DNA of 64,000 nucleotides, taken from positions 122,668-186,667 of the forward strand of contig JABCPU010000099.1 in NCBI GenBank assembly GCA_016800925.1. The letters run 5' to 3'. Origin of the DNA: Suillus spraguei (Eukaryota; Basidiomycota; Agaricomycetes; Boletales; Suillaceae). The translations under genes and the position numbers were made by a program. The notes beneath the pieces were generated by a model. It had not been told where the DNA came from and searched no databases. It was given only the letters and a program-made list of their open reading frames with translations. Shown in pieces: positions 56,076-64,000 of this stretch; the stretch's first letter is position 1; each line of letters begins with the position of its first letter.

Positions 56076-56093
56076 CTCTTTGTTTGTACCATT

Positions 56094-56902
56094 AAGTCGT
56101 ATCCCTCAGCGTTTCGCTGAGTATGTTTATTCTTGTACTCAAATATAGACTAGACTCTATAGGTACATCAATTGATGAGCGTTTGCTCAGACTCGTTGTT
56201 TCCACTCGCTGAATGTCATTGTTCCAGCCTTACACTATATTTTCACTGTCACCATAATGGCGAAGGCAAGTAAAAACACGCCCGAGAGGGGCAAGAACTC
56301 AGAAAATTGCCAAAACGGTAGCCTGTGGGTAAAACATTCTCGTAATGCAATGTGGCGATAGCATATGTTGGTGCCAAGTTTAAAGAACATACCACAGGTC
56401 CTGCCCATCAATATCAATACCCATAAGTTAGAGAAGACTCGTCGCTTTGCATCGACTTATAGCAACTATATGTATGTAGCTCGTCTCCTAGCCATACGGC
56501 AGGATGCGAGTGATGTGATGCTGGGACAATTAAGCTGTACGTTTCCATTAATCCCCTTGCCCACGTACGCCCATCGGACAGGATATTTTGTGAAATGTGT
56601 GAACGACCTTGAATCGGGCGATTCGATGAACATGGACACAGAAGTCGTGTATGCAGGGTGCTTTTTTCCGGATGCAGCATAACGCAAAAACCACGAATCA
56701 GAGTAGATCCTATAACTCAAGTAAAGAGGTCGCCATAGAAAGTTCTCATGTTGATACATAGAAGCTGAAACCTAAGTCACTCTATTGTACTGTAGCAATA
56801 TGAATACCATTCCTTTGCGCATGTGGCTGAGTATTATGCTCAAGTTATGGGTACCTCCACACAAGGGGATAGTATCATATTCGCGATTGCATATACCTGA
56901 AC
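56094..56902. other. Intergenic region between the duplication and POL1
   Basis: Open frames at 56365-56682 (+, 105 codons) and 56466-56759 (-) overlap and lack any domain. The likely downstream flank of POL1 is at 56700-56902. Confidence 0.3.
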
Positions 56903-59900
56903 TTAGAGATTCATGCTAGAAAACAATGCTCCAAGATTAACCCAGCATCGTCCACATTGTTCCATATACTTGTCCACTGTCTTCGACATCGCCCTGAGGA
57001 ATGGGTCGTTGTTTGTCGCAACAGCCACAATTTCCTCTGTATGTCAAAATGTCAGATATCAGTCAGTTGATGAACTGGATTCATGCTTACCCTTTTTCGC
57101 ACTGCCCTGTGCAGCTTTGACGATTCTCTCAATGTCAAACAGTGTCGAAAAATACCGGAGCTGGGTGTACAACTCGGTGTCCCCATATTTGAACTGCACT
57201 CTACCTTTGCAGCCTGCCGGCGCTCCGCACCGCCAGCCGTACATCCGCATCGACCGCGTCTCGTATGCACATGCTTGATCTTCGCAGACAACCCATCCTT
57301 CGTAGTACCGGGCCACAAACGACCGAATCTGCACCTCAAGCTGCGTCTGCAGGCTCGCTGAACTCAACGGGGCGCTGCACGCGGGGCAGGTCGGTCCTGA
57401 TGACAACAGAATCGAGGCCTGTTCGACGTCAGTTAGTCCTAAGCAAAAATGGGGATGCGAGCACACACATCTCGATCATAGACAGGAGGGAACGCCATCT
57501 GTCCTGCGCACCCGCGACAACGTACAAGGAACGGAGCCACGTCGCAGAACCGTTCTGCATCGGAGACGAGGGAGTCTAGTGTTGTGAGTGCTGATCCAGC
57601 CGGCGTGCTTCCACTAATGCGGTAACGTCCCGGATCCAGTCCTTTTAGAAACATTGAATTTTATTTGCAGGCATCGATGTTTCAACGCTCACCAAGGCAC
57701 TCAGCCAGCCGTGCCCTATCCGTCCCTTCAATAGGCTCACACAGTCGCTCAATGGGTGGCAAGACCTGGTTCGCAAGGTAGTGCTCGTGATCCACAGTGA
57801 GTTCCCCTGCCGCCTTCTTGATCTCGTCTGGATGCTTAGCGCGATCTGCTTGTGCGGTCTTCACGGTCTCTTCGCCGGGAGCGACGCAGAACACATAGGG
57901 TATAACGTCACCGTTGCGGGCGCTTCCACCTTTTGCTTTTAATCTTAAAGCGACTTGCACATGAGGCTGAGATTTAGCATCGGGGTAGTCTTCCGGGTTC
58001 TTGCCTAGGCGCTGAGTCATGCGTGAGATTGACCAAGAAACGTCGAAAGGAGTTTTTGAAGGATACCTTGAATACAATGAAGTCCTCCAATTTGATCTTT
58101 CCGCTGCGGACATTTTCGCCGATGGTATTAAGATATTCGTGAATGTTCTCTACCACAACCTCCGTTGGTTCGCCGGACAAGATTTGCTCCAAGACGTATC
58201 TGGAAGGTGTGGGGGTTGAACCAAGTCGACACAATCACAATGCATGACCTACTGAGACACGTTCTTCGATAAAGCGCAGTATTCTCGACGCTTCATATCC
58301 AGACCTTTAACTTCTGTAGTTGTCCGTGATCCCTCTTCCACCTTCAAGGCTGCATATTTCTTTTTCTGTAAGAGTAAGAGACGCGCAAAGACACCGTCGA
58401 GGTCTATTTCGAGAAGCTTATATCGATCGTTGACAGCCTTCTTGAACTCGGCAGAGATTTTTAACGCCTCGGAAAGCTCTGTCACGTTGGAGTTGACGAA
58501 CACCGAATCAGTATCGCCGTAAACGACCTATGATGACTCAGAGAAACCCCGTGACACATATTGGAGATGTGCTCACGTCTAGTTGTAAACTCTCGGCAAG
58601 CTCCCTAGTATGCGTTAGGATCTCACGACCCTTGAAAGTAGTTAGGGCAGCGAGAGGCTTGGCATAGAATCGCGAGTACTCGAAACCAAGACAGCCGTAC
58701 ATACTGTTCGCTGTCAGTTTTAATGCTTGTTGTTTGATATCATACTGTGACGAAAGCCAAGTGTAAGCAAGCAATCAAAGGGACAGCATCGACTATCGAA
58801 CCTGCAGTAGTTTTGCGTGTGATATAGAACGATCCTTCATAAGTGACTTCACCTGACGTCGCCGGTTGACGAGTGTTGCAATAAGTCGTGGAAGGACGCC
58901 CTGAGGCACCTCAGGTGGCGGTGGGTCAGGTATTTTGTCATCGTCATCCTGCACTTAGGTGTCAGCATTGAAGCATGAACAAAAGTCTAGTCACTTACAT
59001 CTTCCTGTGAGCGCTCGACGGTCGTGAAGTCAATGTTATACTCCTGGATGATACTCGGATAGAGCGAGTTAAAATCCATGACGAGGATATACTTGTCCCA
59101 AAGTCCACGCTTCGGCTCAAACACAAGACCACCCTTGAACTTGTCCCGTTTGCCTTTACTCGACTTGCCGCCACCGCCCCCTTCGCCATTCGCATCATCT
59201 GCTTCGGGCTCTGCTTTTGGTGCTTTCTTCCCGTATGTTTTGTCAGGACAAATGTACTTCAGGCGGTGGAACTCGTGCAGAAGAATGTACTCGTTCCGCT
59301 CAGCCCGACCACCGTTCAGTGTCTTGTTCCTGTGACCAAGCTCCATTAATGTCCAAATTAGCAACTAATGGAACTCACCATGCGTTGCCAGCAAGGTTTG
59401 TGAGCTGTCTTGTCAGAGGTAGAACTTGCACCTTGGATGCGATGGCCATTTGGTAGTGAGCGTCGAGCTCACAATGCCGCACGAATGTCATGAGCATGTC
59501 TGGGGATGATACGGTACCATCAAAGTATGTTGCTGTGTCATCTGGGTCGATGTCCTGCCTGTCCGACTTGAGATGAGTTTTACACATTTCGGTGAGGGAC
59601 CACGTCGTGGAGGCGATCATGCTCTGACGGTAATTCATCAGTCACTGTATCACAGAAGCCGATGTGATACCTACCCGTGCACCATCGCTGGCGAGATCAC
59701 AGAGTAGGCGCCCAGTTAAAAAGCGCATGTTTGTGCCTTGACGTCCTATAGGTGGCCATTTCGAACGCCTGAACCGCCCGAGGCGTGACCAGTGTTCCGC
59801 TTTGAGGTCCTTCATTCTACCGAGGAGAACATCTAGGGAGACACCGAGAAAGTCGTGACCAACAATGACGTCGGGATCTGCTTTGTGCAGCGTGACTGCA

Positions 59901-62065
59901 AGATAATCTGGTCAACAATTAAGGAACATTGCAATTGAAGGAGAAAGTCACCAAGCAAACTGTTGAGGAGCATCCGCTCGTTCTTCATCGGCGAGATTAT
60001 GCCCTTTCCATTTGCTCGCGCTTGGGTTTCAAAATTCGCAGGGAAGCGGTCAAGAGGACGGACGAGGGTGTGCACAGAGCACGCTAATTGTTCGGGAGGT
60101 GTAGGATCGTCAAGTTGAACTATATAATGTGCTATCAAGTAAGCAATGTTCTTCAGCAGAGGTGTAAGATAATTGACCATCTCGCCATATGCGGCCTGTG
60201 GCACACACAACTTCCCGCTTGTTTTCGCGATGATTGACAACGGTGCGTACTGCGAGACTCATTATTGTTAGAGGGGGAGGCTCTGGAGCACTGTCTCCCA
60301 TGGGTGTCACGTTTTTGGGGTCTGATACAGTGGCCTCAAACTTGCACCACGAGATCTGCGTGAATATATCATCAACTAAAAGCTAAGAGATCGTTCGTGG
60401 ACAGCCTTACACCCTTGTTCTCGACGACCGCATTAGTTATGACAAGCCAGCACGGCCCCATGATCTTGCGCTTGAGTACGAAAAGCTCAAACGCACTCGT
60501 GTTCGTCCCAAATATCCGAGCAATATTAGGTGAACAGGCGTTCATAGGGACTTGGGGCTCTATCCGCATACAGTGAGTATTTTGCAAAAGTTCGGCAACT
60601 GGGGGTTACCTTCAAAAGAGTATAAGACTTTCATCCATTCGCCCTCCTTTGGTACGTCCTTCTCGTCAAATGCATGATTTCTCCGAACCCATCTCCCCTT
60701 CCACCCCTTGATACCAAGCTTCTTCCGTATCCGATCAAAATCTTCGTACACATCCGATTTGCTTGGCACGACGTCAGTTTCTTGCATCACGAACTCGCCT
60801 TCTTCGGTTTCCTCTTGCTCGATGCGTAGCGGACGCGGGAGCAGGAACAGATTACGCTGAAGCCCCTCAATGGCGAGGCACGCAGAAACCCAAGTCGAGG
60901 AGGTTTTGTCCTTTATTTTACCAGTGAGAAAGAGCTTGCCGTTATGCTCAAGGTAATCTAGCCAGAAAAAGTGGAAGGTGCCATCGGGTTCAAGAGCGTC
61001 AACAGAAGATCTAGAAGTTGAGGACGAAGAACCAGAGCCTAAAGTGTCTTCGGAAGTGACAGCGAGGGAGTCGTAGACAGATAGCCAAGTTGGCGCTGAC
61101 GGCGGTTCTGCTTTGGTTGGTGCCAAGGCAACATTGACCTTGAGCTTAGTTTCTAGGCCATCGAGAATAGATTTTTTCCCCTTGACCGGTTTGATATCAA
61201 GATCTTCGTCATCAACGTCCATGAAGGCATCCATGTCCATGTCCTCAAAGTCCATTGAGTTGCCAAGACCATCTTCCGATCCACTATGAACCTCCAACTT
61301 GCACATTCGCTCGATTGCGGGAGCGATTCCAGCACCACTCGTTGTACGCGGCTTCTTCTTAGGACTCATCATAATTGAAAGATCATCTTCGAAATCACTT
61401 GATGGAAGATTGAAAGCAGCATCGTCCATGAGACCATCAGAGGAATAGTTTACGTCTTCATGATCTGATAACGGGGAGGGCTTGCGTTTCTTTGGCATTC
61501 TCGCAGCTGGGGCTGAGACAGCATCTAGGCCTCCAAGAAGGTTGGCCATGAAGTCCTCTTCCTGCTCTGCTGAGACAGCCGGACGGTACACGCTGATAGA
61601 GGGCTTGGCAGCGGGCGGTGGTGCTTTCGGCTTCGCTTTAGCCTTGGGTGCAGCATCCTTGGCCTTCTTCGCTGAAAAGTCACAATCAGACGTTATATAG
61701 ATAGATATACAATCAAACACACCCTTCTTCTTCTTTGTCTCGTACTCTTCCTCCTCATCCTCTTCTTCATCTTTCTCAGCGCCCGTCCAGTCGTCCATCC
61801 CATTGTCCATGTAACCGTTCACGCCGTCATCCACGACAAAGTCATCCTTTTGCAGCCTTCCTCGCACAATGCTTCTATACTGATCCTCAGTGACCTCATC
61901 ATAAATAGCCACATCCTCTTGAACCTGTGAAGACGCGTTCGAGGACCGATTTCAAGCCAAATGGCAATGATGTCGCACCTTCCACTTGCGCGCACCTCCT
62001 TCACGAGTTCGTTTTAATTCTGCAAGAGCAGCAAGTCTATCGGCGCGCTTTGCTCTGTCTGACAT
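56903..62065 (-). CDS. POL1: DNA polymerase alpha catalytic subunit
   Basis: The gene spans about 5.2 kb with roughly 16 short introns. The start [20 protein letters not shown] and the first intron (before [20 protein letters not shown]) match the N-terminal domain of Pol alpha. An acidic, lysine-rich disordered region follows, then the family-B core: an exonuclease-like domain ([20 protein letters not shown]), region [22 protein letters not shown] (about 59020-59085), region [23 protein letters not shown] (about 58660-58725) and region [11 protein letters not shown] (about 58500-58530). Region II is followed by the usual TTVERS. The C-terminal zinc modules (CRGCAGQ, CPAC; CEDQAC, CGAPAGC) and the end [12 protein letters not shown] (56903) are present; the last intron uses acceptor CAGAG. 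It makes RNA-primed DNA with primase in the nucleus. It appears intact. Confidence 0.93.
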
Positions 62066-62300
62066 TGAGCTGTGGTAGACCTGTTTGACAATGAGCTCGC
62101 GTCTTGCGATCGATTGACGCGTTTTCCCACTCCGCTAGAAACGCGTGGGTCACGACTCACATGTCACGCCTTACAGTGACGTCGATCTCACTGTCACATC
62201 AGTGACAATGTACATATAGCAGGCGGTGCACGTGATGCACTGCGCGAAACTTCATGGTCAACGCAGTGCTGAGTCTGCTGATCATTAGTTATCCTATTCC
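62066..62300. promoter_or_regulatory. Bidirectional POL1/FIC1 promoter with two MCB sites
   Basis: ACGCGT occurs at 62117-62122 and 62141-62146, 52 and 76 bases from the POL1 start. These are MluI cell-cycle boxes bound by MBF-type factors at G1/S in yeasts. A symmetric TCACATGTCACGCC...CAGTGACGTCGATCTCACTG stretch (two pieces) lies at about 62158-62195. Confidence 0.6.
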
Positions 62301-64000
62301 ATGTCACAATCGAAAGAACTCGGGACGCTAGTCGTCGTCATTCTCAAGGCTCGTCATCTGCACCAACCTTCTTTTTACAAGCAGGACCCATATGCGCAAG
62401 CGGTCCTTTCTGGCCAGACTCAACGAACCAAGCCAGAGCCCAAAGGCGGTCAACATCCTGTGTGGGATGAAGAATTTAGATTTCCTGTTCTCACCGATCC
62501 TGGCAAGGACAAGGTCAACAGACAGCTGGAAGTGTCTTGCTGGAAGGATGAACCTCGAGGTGAGGATAAGCTCTTAGGCAAAGGGATTGTCGATATCGAA
62601 TCGACTTTGAAAACTGGTGAATTCGATGGTGAGAGACTTGTAATTCCGGCCTAATCCATGCTTAAACTGTCTCATTAGACTGGGTTCCTCTCGAAACCTC
62701 AGGCGGAGCGAGAGGCGAGTTATACCTCGAGATGACATTCTATGCAAATACTCCTCCTCCTCTTAATCGACGACCGTCGAAGCTCAAACAATCAGATCGT
62801 CTCACGCGGCCGCAGTCGTATCATCCTGTACCGCACAAGAGCGGACCGCCATCTGCCCTGAACCCTACTTCTGTGCAGCTCCATGATCCAGGTTATGTCC
62901 CCCCTGCTACGCTACCTGCATCTTTACTTCCTGCTGGGGGCCAGCACAAGAATTCATCGCCATCCCCTTCACCCACGGGCCGACATTCCCCGAAGAGTAA
63001 AACTGATGTGCTCCCCCTCTTCCGAGGAAGATTTAGTACCCCAAAGAAAACCTGGTCATTTGCCAACCATTCTGCGCCCAGGTATTTCTGGACGTGCAGG
63101 TCGTTTTGCGACTCCCGCTATGAGTAATGGAGGCACGAGTGACTTGCCCTCATTCTACACGGCTCCACCAACATTGTTACAGACTCCCGTCCAAGAACAT
63201 CCTTATGAGCTTTCTCCAGAGCTTCTAGGAGTTCGCACACCCCTGATTTTGACAGAAAATCCGCTGAATTCGCATTACCAGCCCTCGTTTCCTATGGCCC
63301 AACCCTATACACCAGAGCCACAGCTTCATCACGAGCAAGGACAATGGCAATCCAATCATCACCCGTCGGGCCAAACTCCTCAACAATATGCTCCCTCATC
63401 GCAAGGATATGTTCCCCATCAACAAACACTTTCTCCGCCTCCCCAACAATACGCCTCCTTGTCGCAAGGATACGTTCCTCCTCATCAAACATTATTCCGC
63501 CTTCTCACCATATCAACAATCTTATACGCCCCATAATTATCCGCCGCCGCCCTCACCACAACCCATCAATACTTACCATCTTCTCCTCAGCCTTACCAGT
63601 ATCAACCTCATCAGGCCCTGTCTCCCGCTCCTCAACATCAGCCCCCACCTCCTCATCAATCTCCGCCTCCCGCACCACAATATCAGCCATCACCATCCCC
63701 TCATCCACAGAGTTACTCTGCTCAACCTTACCAACCTCCACCTCCGCTACCTCAGTCGTACACCCCACTTCCTAATCAGCAACCCATATTCTCCTTCATC
63801 ACAGCCGCAAGGATATGTTCATCCAAACCAACAGCAACCTCAGACATACACTCCTGTAACCCCTCAGCAGCAGCCATACCAACAGCAACCCTATTTCCCT
63901 CCTCCACCCCCTGCGCAATCCCCAGTCCCTCCCCCTCAACTACAACTTTTCCCAAAAGCACCGTATTTTCACCGCCGCCACCGCCGCCACCACTTCCGGA
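62301..64000 (+). CDS. C2-domain, proline-rich Inn1/Fic1-like protein (partial)
   Basis: Exon 1 (62301-62629) and exon 2 (from 62679) encode an N-terminal C2 domain: ELGTLVVVILKARHLHQPSF, YKQDPYAQAVLS, PVWDEEFRFPVL, LLGKGIVDIES, DWVPLETSG and GELYLEMTFYANTPPP. A likely 40-bp intron (62997-63036) leads to PQRKPGHLPTILRPGISGRA. A long P/Q/Y-rich tail with PxxP motifs runs off the window. This layout fits Inn1/Fic1, which links the contractile ring to septum formation in cytokinesis. In the tail the reading frame changes near 63490, 63570, 63800 and 63960. The product is recognisable across all frames, so indels in low-complexity sequence are likely. It is divergent from POL1. Confidence 0.75.

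Larger units (their letters stand above)
46635..56093 (-). repeat. Right arm of the large inverted duplication
   Basis: It is the inverse of 21238-31303. It lacks the Plavaka element but contains the alpha-kinase transposon (47114-53058). Because it holds only the last exon of the CorA-like gene, it is more likely the copy and the left arm the source. Confidence 0.85.

Noticed and set aside
56365..56682. 105-codon gene downstream of POL1
   Set aside because: It overlaps equally long opposite-strand frames, with no domain and no splice or promoter support.

Overview
The window looks like a chromosome segment of a mushroom-forming basidiomycete (Agaricomycetes). The evidence is short GT-AG introns of about 45-70 bases, HET-domain proteins of the TPR-HET type, a Plavaka transposase with a DUF6532 passenger gene, an Agaricomycete-style Ty3/gypsy element, an alpha-kinase gene, and single-copy fungal genes at the right end. 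I cannot name the species.

Layout. 1-4.5 kb holds decayed repeats: a solo LTR (788-2189), a diverged LTR-like stretch, and a tandem array of five tRNA-Ser-like pol III units on the minus strand. 5.3-23 kb is an accessory region built from repeated modules: TPR-HET genes (two large copies and C-terminal scraps), WD40 pieces, and small genes for secreted, cysteine-rich peptides that share a conserved TATA promoter. A C2H2 zinc-finger gene (11.1-12.5 kb) and an aspartic-protease fragment lie among them.

21.2-56.1 kb is a large interrupted inverted duplication. The left arm is 21238-31303 and the right arm is 46635-56093. Each arm has been split by a different transposon: a 6.5-kb Plavaka element on the left and a 5.9-kb element on the right that carries an alpha-type protein kinase. 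Each arm therefore preserves the empty site of the other's insertion. The spacer holds most of a CorA-like gene (its last exon lies inside the left arm) and a foldback element with 855-bp arms. One foldback arm was split by a Ty3/gypsy retrotransposon (35412-44021), which was itself split by a solo LTR (40317-41732). This is three levels of nesting, with target-site duplications readable at each level.

56.9-64 kb is conserved genome: the DNA polymerase alpha catalytic subunit gene (minus strand) and a divergent C2-domain, Inn1/Fic1-like cytokinesis gene that runs off the window. They share a 235-bp promoter with two ACGCGT (MCB) cell-cycle sites.

Decay pattern. The gypsy pol frame is broken only by TGA codons where arginine (CGA) is expected, and the two gypsy LTRs differ by transitions only. 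This points to C-to-T mutation of repeats (methylation-linked or RIP-like). Several frameshifts elsewhere fall in C-runs or low-complexity sequence and could be assembly errors.

Candidate system. The recurring association of TPR-HET genes, WD40 pieces and tiny secreted cysteine-rich peptides under a shared promoter is the most interesting biology here. A role in allorecognition or defence is my inference and is not shown by the sequence.
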